Below, in pieces: positions 1-11,700 of a stretch of DNA of 64,000 nt. The stretch's first letter is position 1, and every line of letters begins with the position of its first letter. The DNA is from Phymorhynchus buccinoides (taxonomy: Eukaryota; Mollusca; Gastropoda; Neogastropoda; Raphitomidae), in NCBI GenBank assembly GCA_017654935.2, contig CM065682.1, positions 37,282,824-37,346,823 on the forward strand. The letters run 5' to 3'. A program made the translations under genes and the position numbers. Under the pieces are notes generated by a model. The model saw only the letters and a program-made list of their open reading frames with translations. It had not been told where the DNA came from and made no database searches.

Positions 1-3
1 TTG

Positions 4-184
<181 letters not shown>

Positions 185-659
185 ATGACACACCCACGCA
201 GGGGGTGAGGGGTGGGGGGCGCACACGTGCTTATGTATGAGTGTGAGGTTGTGTGGGCAAGACAAAAAAAATCAAATGCAATGAACAATAACTTTTCTTT
301 CATTGATGCAATGAACAATAAGTTTTTTCATTTAAAATCATGCAATGAACAATAAGTTTTCTTTCATTTAAAATGATGCATAGGCAATGCATGTAAAAAG
401 TACAAGAATGTGAGGGAAAGGAATGAACATGACAGAGAAAGATTTTTTTAAACATGTTATTTATGACCGTTGATGAACCGATGAATGGAAATGTCATTCC
501 TGTTAGGTAAATCATTACAACACTTCCATCACTCAGTTTTCTTTTTAAGATTGATAACCGCTTTCTTGCTGATATTCTAACAGCCTTCTTGTGAAAATAT
601 CTACTTTTAGTTACTAGAAAACGGGTTGAACACGAAACGTCTTGACTGTTTAACAAAAT

Positions 660-1345
660 ATTATTAGATCTTTGTTTTGGGGTTTCAATTTTTTTTTTCT
701 GTAATAAGCTTTCTCGTGACTTGAAGCAGATTTCTTGTGATTTGGAGAATCTTTTGTTTTAAGATAGGGGGAAAACCTGTCTGGTGATTTCAAATAGTTC
801 TGATTTGTGATTCAAAGCAGCTTTTGTTTTGTGAATTAAGAAAGCTTTTTTAAAATTAGAAAATAAAGCTTTCTTGTGTTTTCAAGCAGCTTTCTTATTG
901 TGATTAGGAACAGTTTCTGCTTTAAGATAGGGAAAAAAATATGTCTTGTGAATTGAAATAGCTGTGGTTTTGTGATGTGATTCAAAGCAGCTTTCGCTTT
1001 GTGAATTAAAAAAATCTCCTTTTTCCGAAAATAATACTTGCTTGGGGTTGAAACAGTATTCTTGTTGCGGAACCAAATCGTTTTCTTGTTATGATTTGAA
1101 ACAACATTTGTTTCCTGATTCACACCATGCTTTTCTTTTGTGATTTAAGATAGCATATAATTTGTAATTCAAAGCAAGCTTCGTTTTGATATTCAAAACA
1201 GCTTTGTTTGTAGTTTGAAATAGATTTCTTTTTGCGATTCAAAACAGCATTTGTCTTTGATTCAAAAGATTTTGTTTAATTCGAAAAAGCCTTCTTTTAT
1301 AATTCAATATTTCTTCTAGGATTCCAAATAGCTTTCTAGCGTAGT
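660..1345. repeat. Degenerate AT-rich minisatellite
   Basis: A loosely conserved unit of roughly 25-35 bases built on GATTCAAA-CAGCTTT recurs more than 15 times with many substitutions and indels. Two or three further units lie at about 1795-1885. It looks like an old, diverged tandem array. The stretch 1345-1790 shows no recognisable feature. Confidence 0.75.
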
Positions 1346-1921
1346 TGAAAACAGTACAATTATATGCTTTGTGAGTAGTATTTTGTACTGGTATTTAGTA
1401 CTTTATAGTCACAGAAGCGTCTCTGTGAAATTCGGGTTGCTCCCACCTGGAGAGAGCGTAGCAGCCAGAGGCACGCCACCCATTTTTTAAAAATGTAATT
1501 ATTACATGTATTTTTATTTGCATGCGATTTTGTGTGACTGATGAGGAAGGAAGGGGTGGGGGTGTAAATTTTGACCAAATGACAACTTTTTCGTTGCCAC
1601 TGGGTTTAATGTGTGCCAAGTGCATAGGCACATGGGACCTCGGTTTATCTCCTTATCCGAAAGACTTCACGTTCAGACCGTAAGGCCTGGTGCAGAGTGA
1701 GAGGAAAAATCCCCTGAACTCGTGTTTATTGTAAACGAGGCGTACGCGTTACCTCTGTGCCATTCTGTTACCTGTTGGAAGAAATATTTTTTTAGTTTTA
1801 GTCCAAACAGCTTTCTTTTCTGATTGTAAACAGATTTTGTTTAGTGATTCAAAAAAGATTTTTATTATTATTTAAAAGACTTTGTTACCACTGTATGCCT
1901 AAATGGTGCGAATGTAATAAT

Positions 1922-2110
1922 TAGAGGTGGGCAATAAAACGGGTTTGAATGGAAAAACTGGTCTTACATTCTGCGATTTGAAAAACCGGTTCGAGTTGCT
2001 ATGAACTGATTGTTGGCTGAAAGTTTTTCCATAAAATAACGCACTCTTCCCCAAGAACTGTGCATCTCGGCGCGGACTGTGTGTCTGTAAACCGAACGTA
2101 GGGCCTATCT
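1922..2110. repeat. Dispersed AACCGGTT-rich element, copy 1
   Basis: It begins AGAGGTGGGCAATAAAACG and contains GAAAAACCGGTTCGAGTTGC, then a run resembling GCACTCTTCCCCAAGAAC. Related copies occur at about 12292-12465 and 13333-13550. An AGAGGTGGGC start is typical of hAT-type terminal repeats, so a non-autonomous hAT fragment is possible, but both termini are not resolved. The region 2160-2640 holds nothing I recognise. Confidence 0.55.
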
Positions 2111-2646
2111 GTTTCTAAATTCTACTAGGAATGATGCTCAACTCTTCAACTATTTCTCAGAAATGTACACAGTTCTATACTTCAAGTACAGGATGTGCAA
2201 AGATGGGTGTGTTGGGGGGAAGGGATTTGATTGTTGGATTTGACAATGTCATTATCCATTTAATAGAGGTTTGGGGTATAGCCTAATCGATGTAATGTAA
2301 TTTTGTTGTACATGTTACATTATTTTAAAGGAATATGTGTTTGCATAAACATGTGTTTGCACATATTTTGTGTGCTGTTGGTCGAGTGTGCCATAGCTGA
2401 TAGGGATCACTTTGGGGCTTTTTGTTTTAATTGATCCAACCATAGCGTTTTGTGAAACCGAGAGAGGCAATCATCCTCTAAGCGTGACCAACTGATCTAC
2501 AAGCAAAGCTTGTAACTCCTTAATTCTAGAGGGTAAACACGTTGGTTCACTACCAATAGCTTAGCAGATTAACATAAAAAGTAGTCCAGAAAAAACGTCT
2601 CTAAATCGCCTTGAAAACGAGATTATTCAATTTCTTTATTTTTGGA

Positions 2647-2877
2647 GATGGCTAAGAAATCCCAACTGGCATTGGTAGTTTGACGTTTAAGAAGTATTAT
2701 GGTAAAACATTGCCACTTATATGTGAATATATAACCGTTTAAAGATAGAATTTGCAAAATAAAATTTCTATCTTTAAACGGTTATATCATATTGATCATC
2801 ATAAGTGGCCATTTTTTTTAACATAATACTTTTTTAAATATCATACTACCAAAACCAGCTGGAATTTTTTAGCCATC
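2647..2877. mobile_element. Foldback (inverted-repeat) element
   Basis: The left arm starts GATGGCTAAGAAATCCCAAC and ends in ATAACCGTTTAAAGATAGAA. The right arm is its reverse complement and ends AGCCATC. The arms are about 105-110 bases with a short A/T loop near 2753-2765. Arm identity is high but imperfect. This fits an old MITE or foldback element just downstream (minus strand) of the receptor exon at 3013-3699. Class is not assignable because target duplications are unclear. Confidence 0.75.
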
Positions 2878-3012
2878 CCCTCCCCCCCAAAAAAAAGAAA
2901 TATAGTTTTCTAGGCGATTTAAAGACAATGTCGTTCTGGAGTAAAGGGACACATAGCTCATATTAGAAGCCGTAATGAAAGACAAACAAGCCATGACGCA
3001 CGTTTCCTTTAC

Positions 3013-3699
3013 CTTGTTGAATGAGTCAAAGCCATTTATAGCTGGGTTCCATATTCCAACGTTCTGATGTTCAAGTCGCTTGTTTTTATATACAACATTG
3101 TAGATTTCGTATCCCACGCGTCCGTTCCCTATGTCATCAAAGCTGATGTTGCCTCCCTCTCCAACAAAGTTCACCCTCCTCAAACTGTCTCTCAACTCCA
3201 GCGGCTTCACACACTTCTTCACGTCATCTTCAGTGCACGTTTTCAGCAGGTCATCCAGAGCATGCGCCAAGGCGTAGACAGCATCAATGGCCAACGATTC
3301 TCCTTCGTCAGGTTTATAATTCATACAAGTTCCAATCTCCTTGTTTTCATTGCAGGCATTGGTATCAGACGGATTTAATGAACAATTGAAAGCTTGCGCT
3401 GCGAACTCTGCAAACCAAGGGTTGTGTGATCCTGTTTTCAATGTCATATGTTGGAATCGTTCCTCAAAGCGTTTTACAGGCACTGACTGAAAGCTGATCG
3501 TGAATGAACCGTGTAGGACAGCCCCGAACTTGCCCAAGCCACCTAAAGCAAAATGAACAGCGTCGGATCCTACCCAAGTGAAGTAGTTCTCCACTTTCCT
3601 TGACAAGATTATTTCAAATAGGTTGGTGAGATGCAATTGGTCGAGGAACAGGATCACCACACGGGCCTCTGGTCGGCTTCTTAATCTGTCCACTATATC
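3013..3699 (-). CDS. Metabotropic glutamate receptor-like, ligand-binding domain exon (lobe 2 and C-terminal part)
   Basis: A 687-base exon (229 codons), phase 0 at both ends. On the minus strand it is preceded by TTATCACAG and followed by GTAAAGG. It encodes the later part of an ANF-receptor / Venus-flytrap domain as in family C GPCRs: DIVDRLRSRPEARVVILF, then YFTWVGSDAVHFALG, then NPWFAEF, FNCSL, an IDAVYALAHALDDL helix typical of mGluRs, cysteines around KKCVKPLELRDSLRRVNF, and FDDIGNGRVGYEIYNV near the end. In the family this extracellular bilobed domain binds the amino-acid ligand and works as a disulphide-linked dimer. The cysteine-rich and seven-helix exons should follow to the left but are not seen in the first 3 kb. 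The exact ligand class is uncertain because the key glutamate contacts cannot be aligned without tools. Confidence 0.88.
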
Positions 3700-4264
3700 C
3701 TGTGATAAAGAGAAACAGTTGAACAGAAATGCCTGTGAACTGCGAATAGACAGACGTCTGCCACTTTGACATTATATTTAATTAGCAAGAGGGAAATAAC
3801 TCTCACTTAAAAGATCTAGAACTATAGTAGTGTATTGCGAATGAAACCTAGCAAACGTGAGACCGTTCATTGGGCAGAAAATGTATTATCTTCTGAGCCT
3901 TAAAAACAAAACCTTTAGAGTCAGTGGCAAAACTTTGGGTAGGTCAGGTGACCATGCATAATTGTTTTTAATCCCATGGGAAACTGTGGCCAACGGTTTG
4001 CAGCCTATGGCCTATTAGCTTTCTTACTTCACTTTACAACTGGCCCCTAATTTCTTCCACCACGTGCCTTGACTGATGCTGATTACAAATATGTATGGTT
4101 ATAGGGGTTAATGATTATCGGTTTTTGGACAGCTCAGACAAAGTTCATCCAGACACATTTTAGTTCTTCCTGAACTGGGAGAAGAAAAATGGGATTGAAA
4201 TGAATTGAACAGAAAAGATAAAATCATCATTATTAGTCTCAATTAGATTGCAATATCATCTAAC

Positions 4265-4435
4265 CTGAAAATTAGTTAAAGCATGGATGCTGCTGGCGAC
4301 AGCAAAGCAGGATCCGACCTTTTCCATCTCTTGCTGCAGCATCCAGAAGCCAGCTTTGCCGTAGTCATCATTTTCGTACAACACCGAGACAAACGACCAC
4401 CGGAACTTATCCAGGAGATCTGCAATGGCCCTAGC
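4265..4435 (-). CDS. Metabotropic glutamate receptor-like, ligand-binding domain exon (middle)
   Basis: A 171-base exon (57 codons), phase 0 at both ends, with acceptor TGTGACAG and donor GTTAGATG. It reads ARAIADLLDKFRW, then VSVLYENDDYGKAGFWML, then VGSCFAVASSIHAL. This matches the family C pattern in which a short helix (AxAxxDLLxxFxW) leads into a strand and a YG(E/K)xG turn that contributes to the ligand cleft. It joins in frame to the exon at 3013-3699 across a 565-base intron. The small intron contrasts with the roughly 12.7 kb intron on its upstream side, which is packed with transposon debris. Confidence 0.88.
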
Positions 4436-4544
4436 CTGTCACATAATTGACACTGAAATTAATATGATCCTTTATATCACACGAGTTTGATTCTTAATCA
4501 TCATATAATAAAAAGGCAAGTGTCCGTGTGTGTGTCTGAAACAC

Positions 4545-4960
4545 AAAACGGGCCTTATAACTCCGCCGTTTTTCGACCGAATCGCTTCAAATATGCTATG
4601 AGCCCTAACGGGGCGATGGCAACGGCAACCGAGGCGGCCGTGTCATTTGCGCGGTTTGGCAAATGCGCGAAACGCGTATCCGCCGGCCTCTCGGCGCCAG
4701 TATCTCCGGTATTTCTGGACGGATTGCCCTCGAATTTGGGAGGTAGATGACCAGGGACGGTGGCTATCTGTGTGCCAAACCGGAAGCAAATCGATTAAGA
4801 AACGCGCGCGATAGACACCGCTTCACCGTTTCACAAATAACTCCGCCGTTTCTTAACCGAATCGCTTCAAATTTGCTGTGCTCAGCGTTACCAGTACTTG
4901 GCGTTACCGTTACTAGGCGTTACCGTTACTAGGCGTTACCGGTACTCGGCGTTGCGCTAG
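4545..4960. repeat. Repeat block with ACTCCGCCGTTT motif and 16-bp minisatellite
   Basis: Two copies of an ACTCCGCCGTTTxxxGACCGAATCGCTTCAAAT-type segment lie at about 4560-4593 and 4841-4877. Next comes a short array of a 16-base unit, GGCGTTACCGTTACTA, about 4.5 copies at 4886-4957. The block is GC-richer than its surroundings and CpG-rich. No protein match was seen. Confidence 0.7.
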
Positions 4961-5083
4961 TGTACATAATAACAATAGGGCAAAGGATTGAGTACCTAAC
5001 AACAAGTTTTTGTCTTTGTTGACCATTTTACGTCAACATTTTATTTCTAAGTAAAAGTTGGACGTTTATTTGACATTTTACCT

Positions 5084-5107
5084 GTCAAGTCAAGTCAAGT
5101 CAAGTCA
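5084..5107. repeat. (CAAGT)n microsatellite
   Basis: Four to five perfect CAAGT units. The surrounding 4960-5680 is otherwise featureless apart from low-complexity AT-rich sequence. Confidence 0.85.
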
Positions 5108-5682
5108 AACTGACCTTTTTTGGGGGTTAAAGAATAAGCTAACAAGGTGTGTTTTTCCATCCTGCCCTCAGTAATTAACATATTATGTTACAGTAACATT
5201 GAGTAAAACTTAATTTTTGCTATTGAAGACACAACGTGACTGTCCCATTATATGACAGTGGGCACGAGAGGGCATAGGGTTTTTTATACTGTCTCGCATC
5301 ACATCTAAATTTCTTAAAATTTAAGCTTTTGTTTTGAACTTTTTGTGGAATAATATCAACCAACATGACTAGAAATACTCATAAACCGTAGTTATGATCG
5401 TGATTCCTTCGAGGACAAGTTTCCATGTGCGTTGTACAATGCCAATGGACAATAAAGAAACATGACTTATGACATATGAGGTTGTCTGGCTCCTCGAAAG
5501 TTGGAAGCATCTCCATTTCGGCAGGGACACTGGACACTGGAAAACTTTATTTGACAAGGATAAAGATCTTAGGCGATGCCTATTCTTACAATCTGTCCTT
5601 GGATAAAAGAATTAAAAATGGACTAGTAACATGAAAAAAAGTCACTACAAACAAGAAACGCATTTGAAAACACGTACGTCTA

Positions 5683-5817
<135 letters not shown>

Positions 5818-6045
5818 TACATTGTATTTATTTTTTTTAAACAACAATAGTGAAACAAATAATTGATGACAAGTAGGACGTGAAAGCAACCTCGATCCAA
5901 TCATATTTAACCAGTATTTAAAAGGCAAACCAATAAACGAACAAAGCATAAAACTGAGATGTAAACATTCGTTTCACATATGGCATGCATATAACATGTA
6001 GTTGTACGCAAGGCAATAGATAAGTTATACAGTATGAGTTCAATA

Positions 6046-7070
6046 TCACACAGGATTTAAGCAGGGCTGTACATTATGTTTGTCCGCACTATATTTTTGC
6101 ATCGTGAGACGGAAGGGCATAACTGAATGGTAGAGGGAAAGGGAATTCCAAATTGAGGAACCTGAAAATGAAAAACTTGATTTGTATTTGCTTATTCTGG
6201 TGTTTGGCATAATGTAGTTACTGGAACCATAACGAAGTGATGCCGGGCTAACTAATGTTTTTAGGTATTGTGGGGCTAAGTCATTATGCACTTTGTACAT
6301 GAGGATTGCTTTGTTGTACTTTAGTTGTGAATATAACAGAAGGATGTTTAATTTTGCTTGTTTTTATGATGTGGTGAGGTTTGGGTCAGGAAGAATAATT
6401 TTAGCTGCTCTTTTGTAGACATAATTGAGTTTTAATAGGTGACATTTGGCGGCAGAATCCCAAACTACAGATGCGTAGTTGACGTGAGAGAGACAGTGGG
6501 CATGAAAGAACATTTTGCGTTCCTCTGTATCTATGAATGGTTTATGTGGTGTGTTTTTTTAGCAGGAATAGGTTTCGCGCAAGCTTGTGTGCTACCTTCT
6601 CAATATGGGTCTGCCACATCAGTTCTTCGTCTATGATCACACCCATGACTCAGTGCTCTTTTACTTGATCAATGATGTTATCCTTTGATTAAACTTTGAG
6701 AATTAGAGGTTCGTTCTGATGTTTTTGTCTTGAAGTAATTACCATGCTTTTGGTTTTTGTAGGGTGGATGACCATCAGGTTTTGGTCACACCAGGCAGAA
6801 ACATCATTTAAAGCTGTTTGTAATTAGCTTTGAATGGAGAATAAACGAGCTGCACTAGAGTGGAGGGAGGAGTCGTCAGCAAACAGATCGCTTGAGACAC
6901 TTTCATCTGATATTGAAAGTGGTAGGTCATTGATGCAGAAGCAGAATAGGAGAGGTCCTAATGCAGATCCTTGCGGTAAACCTGTCTTAATGATCTTTGT
7001 ATATGAAACTACACCATTATTTAAGACGCACAGGTCTACAAGGGGACACAAGAAGCAGGCCTTCATTTCC
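6046..7070 (-). mobile_element. Non-LTR retrotransposon fragment, RT C-terminal half
   Basis: Read on the minus strand from 7070 downwards it gives the RT palm motif TGLPQGSALGPLLFCFCIND, then DLFADDSSLH (the catalytic FADD box), then a segment resembling the RT thumb (AWCDQNLMVIHPTKT near 6800), and finally MYKVHNDLAPQYLKTLV near 6300 and a C-terminal RYGSSNYIMPNTR box. That order is the end of a LINE ORF2. Stops and frameshifts interrupt it, so it is inactive. The 5' part is missing. Confidence 0.85.
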
Positions 7071-7073
7071 GTG

Positions 7074-7451
7074 GCGCAAACTTTTCGACAGGTGCTTATA
7101 GCTGCATCGTTTCAGCCGGTGTCCAGACTTTTCCCACTGGATTTTTCACACCCGGACATTTCGCACCGACTTTTCACACCCTAGGTCTTATCCCACCCGG
7201 ACTTTTTACACTCAATCATACATACATACATGACAGAGCTCACGCATGTATACACGCACATATACAAATGGCACCATCATCGGTCTTGCTTGACTTTGAA
7301 ATGGCAATGCGTAATGCAGTCAAGGCCATTTTTGAGCGTGCTCAAATTACACACTGCCATTTTCACCTCTGTCACAACGTCTATGAACATGTGCAGGCCA
7401 TTTCTCTGGCGCAAACTTTTCGACAAGTGCTTATAGCTGCTTCGTTTCAGC
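7074..7451 (+). mobile_element. MULE-type transposase fragment flanked by 43-bp direct repeats
   Basis: The frame at 7268-7460 reads SVLLDFEMAMRNAVKAIF, then CHFHLCHNVYEHVQ. This is the central MULE transposase signature (TDFExAMxxA followed by CxFHLxQNxxRxVQ) of Mutator-like elements, which cut and paste DNA. Only this core is left. A 43-base segment (GCAAACTTTTCGACA...) occurs at both 7074-7116 and 7409-7451. The stretch between holds short repeats of the type TTTTCACACCCGGACATTTCGC. The frame is open but has no start, catalytic context or ends, so it is a relic. Confidence 0.72.
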
Positions 7452-7454
7452 CTG

Positions 7455-8445
7455 TTCTTGGATGACTTTTGTATTTCAGAGTGCAGGGGGTGGGTAGGCA
7501 TTCTCAGGATGTTTTCATTGTGAATGCATACCTTTTCCTCTCTTCTATCTTCCAGAGGGCGCAAACTGGTGTGCTTTTCCATGGCTTGTATTAGAGTTGT
7601 TTTCATCCCACCAGTGATGATACGTAGTCCTGCAGTTTGCACTTTGTCGAGACGACTTTCATTTGTTTTTGTGCTGTGGCCCAAGCAGCACTGCCATATT
7701 CCAGGGCTGGTCTTACAGTGCCCTTGTATACTGTCTGCAAGATCTTGCTGTTTGCGCCCCAAGATGTTCCAGTCAGCTTTTTCATGATGGCAAGCTTTTT
7801 GGTAGCCTTTTCTTAGTGTCCATGTCAGGCGCTTGTCCAGCTTTACACCCATGTAGGTTGGAGTATTTTATTGTTGAATCTCTCTCCCATTCAACCTCAG
7901 TTTTGCGTTTTCCGGCATGGATGAGAAGACTGTATTGACTGTTTTCGTGGTGCTGGTTTCCACACCCTAGTCCAATGCCCATCTTCCAACATGATCCATT
8001 GCTTCCTGCATCCTGTGGCTTGCAGTTGATAGATGCTCTGCAGCGTTCCAGACAGCAAAGTCGTCGGCATGGAGGGCTCTGGAGACATGCCTGGTGAGTT
8101 TCTCTGCAATGTCATCGACGAAGTTGAAGAAGGGAGTCAGAGAGATAACTCCTCCTTGAGGCACACCCTGCTGTAGAGTGACTTGTTGACTGATCTTCCC
8201 ATCAAGTTTCACTCTCGCTCTTCGGTACTGAGGGAAATTTGTGATCCAGTTGAAAATTTTCCCTTCTACTGTTTTGTTCAGCAGCTTCAGAACAAGGCCT
8301 TTCCTCCGTACCTTGTCAAAGGCCTTAGTCAGGTCTACGAAGACTACAAGTACCTTGTTCTTTTCCTGGAAGGCATTTTCAATCTCCTGGACAAGGTAAA
8401 CCAGCTGTCCTCTGTGCTGCGGTTCTTCCTGTAGGCTGACTAAGT
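7455..8445 (-). mobile_element. Non-LTR retrotransposon fragment (I/Jockey-like), RT plus linker
   Basis: On the minus strand the order is FRKNRSTEDQLVYLVQEIEN, then VVFVDLTKAFDKVRRKGL (RT motif with the first catalytic Asp), then QGVPQGGVISLTPFFNF, then ALHADDFAVW (second catalytic box, ADD), then MGVKLDKRLTW, then RLDKVQTAGLRIITGGMK, and PLEDRREEK leading towards a lost RNase H. This domain series is that of I/Jockey-type LINE ORF2 proteins. Frameshifts break it into at least three frames. It lies next to another LINE fragment of different type, so this is a nested transposon graveyard. Confidence 0.88.
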
Positions 8446-8449
8446 GTTG

Positions 8450-9530
8450 CTGAGTAGGTGGTTCTCGTCACTGTGCTACTTTTCTTGTAATTCATGGTCC
8501 AAAGGTGAGGGTTTTGACAATTTTCGGGTAAAACTAAGTCTACTGAATACTGGACATCTTTCATACACAACTCATTGACAACATTCATGTAATCTTGCCT
8601 GACACTGCAACCTATCTAGTGTCAGAATCTATGTGAAATTTTGATTTAATACAATTTAGACGATGAACATTTTAAAAAAATTGTTGCAGTATTGACAAAT
8701 ATTGTCTTAAATTGTATTGTTCAAATACCAGTAGAAAAAAAAGCAACGATGAAATCACTTTCTTTTTCTTTTTCTTCTTCAATTCTTGATCCTTTATTTT
8801 TCTTTATGATAGATGAAATCATGTATATTCTACATAATAAACAAACAAAAAAACAATATGTTACGAAGCTTTTTAATAAATGAGCAATTTTTTCAAGCCC
8901 ACCCCTGATTTTTCAGCTGGACTCATGTCAAGAATTACATCCCGTGATTATTTTGCTCAAGAGTATTTTTTACATCTGTTTTTGTTTTTATTAACGCGTG
9001 TGTTTTTTCTTTTAAAAACTTGAATATGTTTAAAATAAATGTGTATGTTTAAAAGTACAACTTTTGTTAGCAATATACTTCCCCAAATAGAAATAAACAT
9101 GTATATTTTGCAATAAATAATGAATTATATTAGTGGCATTATGTGAATTCCGGCAACACACAGTGAGCCACCAGGGAGCGACACGCGTCTACCGCGTATG
9201 CCTTTAAACATGCTCAACCATGAAACATAAACATCAAAAGTTTGCGTTGTCTTCACATTCATTTAAAGAAACATTTCATTTGGTCCAGGATCCATTTGCA
9301 ATTCATTTATATCGTAAGCTGTATGTAGAAGATGGTGGACAATCTACGTCTTGTAAACTTTAAACGCTTGTAAAGGAGGTAGAAGGGTATCTTTGTTTTT
9401 GCAAAACTAGTAAATGGTATGTCGATGGCAGAATTATTTTATTTCCAGTACTGTATCTAAGCTTGATTGATGAAGTGAATGTGGTCTATGATTTTTCTTA
9501 GAATGTTCATGTTGTAACTCTTTTACTCTT
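8450..9530. other. AT-rich stretch without recognisable gene
   Basis: Low-complexity A/T-rich sequence with many short homopolymers. No exon-like open frame with splice sites, RT motif or clear repeat was seen on either strand. Confidence 0.6.
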
Positions 9531-9535
9531 GTATA

Positions 9536-9536
<1 letters not shown>

Positions 9537-9629
<93 letters not shown>

Positions 9630-9680
9630 TGTGTGCGTGCGTGTGCGTGCGTGCGTATGCGTGTGCGCACGTGCGTGTCT
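9537..9680. repeat. (GT)n / (GTGC)n microsatellite
   Basis: About 75 bases of GT followed by interrupted GTGC repeats. Confidence 0.97.
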
Positions 9681-9899
9681 TCCTGTATCAGAATCTGGTC
9701 AGCACCTTGTCACAAGCCTTCTTCTAACTCGGATGGTACACCTTCAGAGCCGGATGAAAAACACTGCAAGAAAAATCTTTCTTCAACAGCAGATGGCCTA
9801 CTTTCCTGCAGCTTGGAGGAAAACTCCTTCAAACTTGGAGGCGACACCTTCAGAATGTTTGGAGGAAAATCACTGCCTGTCTTCAACATCGTGTGACGC

Positions 9900-11700
9900 G
9901 CGTTTTTGCAGCACGAAGGCGACCCCTTCAAAGCTGTCAGATGTGTCTTCCGTCACCCCCAACATGACAACAACAATGTCATTGTCTTTCTGGAATCTCT
10001 GTATATTAAATTTGTGGAGGTGATGAAATCAGTTACTGACCTATCAACATCAGTTTCAGACCTAAAGAAATTTATGGCAATGCAGTTTGCCTCAAATTGA
10101 GCCCTCCTTCTAAGAAAGCTTACATTGGTTCATCATTTTCTAAAGCTTATATTATGTTTGTTGTTCTTTTGTCTTTCATCTTTCTTATGCAGTTCTCAAC
10201 TTCCTTTGGTCACAACCAAAATAATGACTTTGCGAATGCTTCGATTCCTCAGTGTAACTGTCGAAGCAAGTGTAACATTGATTATTTAGTTAATTTTACA
10301 AGACCATAAGTATGATGTTCTAGCTCTACAATCCTTGAATTGTTATAAGAAAGATTTACCAAAGCTTGATGGGTTTTTCATCTAACAAAGAAAAGGCGGA
10401 GCTATTTGCTGATACGTTTGCTTCAATGAGTCAAACTGAGCAGCTGTCTTCCGAAGAACAGTCTCAAAGGAAAGACTTTGAAAAGAATCATCAGAATTTT
10501 TAATACTCTTCCCTAGACAGCCAATCATCATATATCAATACTACCTTAACTCTTAATGAACTATTTTATTCTCTTTCACGTGCAAACTCTGGTAAGACCG
10601 CTACAGGTACAGACCCTATTTTTTATAACATGATCAAGCATTTCCCGCACTGCTTTTTATCTCAGTTGTTAGAATTGTATCAAATGTGTTGGAAATCTGG
10701 TTTGGTTCCGGCAGATTGGAAAAAAGCTATGGTTATTCCTATCTTAAAGCAAGGTAAACGTAACAATAATCCTGGTAGTTACCATCCTATTTCATTAACT
10801 CCTCAAATTGGAAAACGTTTTGAAAGAATAATGAAAATAGGTTAGATCACTACCTTGAAAAACACGGAGTTCTCCCCCATTTTCAAGCTGGTGTTATATG
10901 GGGTAGGGGAGTTACTGATCATCCTGTTCATTTAACTTCTCACGTTAAAAACAAGCTTCAGCAAATAGACACTCTACGTTTGCTACCTTTTTTATGTTCA
11001 TAGGGCTTATGTTTCCGTTTGGCATTTCGAGTTATTACATAAAGCTTATAAATTAGGTATTCAAGTCTGCCCCACATGGCCGAAAGGCCAAACAGGGCCT
11101 AAAACCCTTATTTCGTATTCAAGTCCTACCAGCCCCCGTAGCTCAGTGGTTAGAGCTGCGGACTAGTGACTGGGAGATTCGCCGCTTTCGGAAGAGTGGT
11201 GATTTTTTTTTTTTTTTAAATGTTTAAAAAAAAAGGAATACAAGTCCGTTTCTTTAATTTTCTAAAATCATTTCTATCAAATTCAAGTTAATGTAAATGG
11301 AATCCTTTTGAGTTCTAGGGTTCTAAATATGGGTGTTCCCCACGGTAGCGTTATTTCCCCTATCCTTTTCTCTTTAATGCTATGCGACATTAAGTATATA
11401 AATACTAAAGGCGACATTGCCTTATGGCAAAACGTAAATTGTAATTTTTCTAAAAACAAACGTAAAAGGAATAATATTGTTAGTAATTTTCAAGAAGTGG
11501 TAGACGTTATATGAGACTATTATGATGTCAAATGGTTTTTCTCTGTCAGTAAGACAGCTTTTGTTATATTTACAAATAAATTAATCGAATTTGAAGGTAA
11601 AGAAACTGTTTCAATTAGAGTTAATAATTTTATTATTTACCCTAGTAAGTAAGTCAAATTTCTTGGAAGTTATTTTCCATTGCAAACTTCTCTGGTGTAA
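9900..11700 (+). mobile_element. Non-LTR retrotransposon with ORF1 tail and broken ORF2 RT
   Basis: A short frame ending near 10100 (FVEVMKSVTDLSTSVSDLKK) resembles the coiled end of a LINE ORF1. ORF2-like sequence follows: KEKAELFADTFASMS (about 10385), SGKTATGTDPIFYNMIKHF, WKKAMVIPILKQGKRNN and YHPISLTPQIGKRFERIM (RT fingers, to about 10840). After an insertion it continues with NMGVPHGSVISPILFSLM and DIALWQN (about 11320-11440), then VSKTAFVIFTNK. Stops are common and the FADD box is degraded, so the element is dead. A tRNA-like/SINE-like piece interrupts it near 11065-11245. Confidence 0.85.
11065..11245 (+). mobile_element. Probable tRNA-derived SINE fragment inserted in LINE
   Basis: CCCCCGTAGCTCAGTGGTTA at about 11133 is a textbook tRNA 5' arm and D-arm (Pol III box A, TAGCTCAGTGGTTAGAGC). 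The remainder does not fold into a full tRNA and box B is only weakly matched (GAGATTCGCCG). It is followed by T and A runs near 11200-11235. Just upstream lies TGGCCGAAAGGCCA, a GAAA-loop hairpin also found at 33892-33905. A functional tRNA gene is excluded because the anticodon stem and T-arm do not pair. Confidence 0.6.

Noticed and set aside
10097..10309. Small secreted protein (hydrophobic start, cysteine-rich end)
   Set aside because: It sits between the ORF1-like and ORF2-like parts of a LINE and has no splice or family support.
11133..11190. Functional tRNA gene
   Set aside because: Only the D-arm/box A is convincing; the anticodon and T stems do not pair, so a SINE remnant is more likely.
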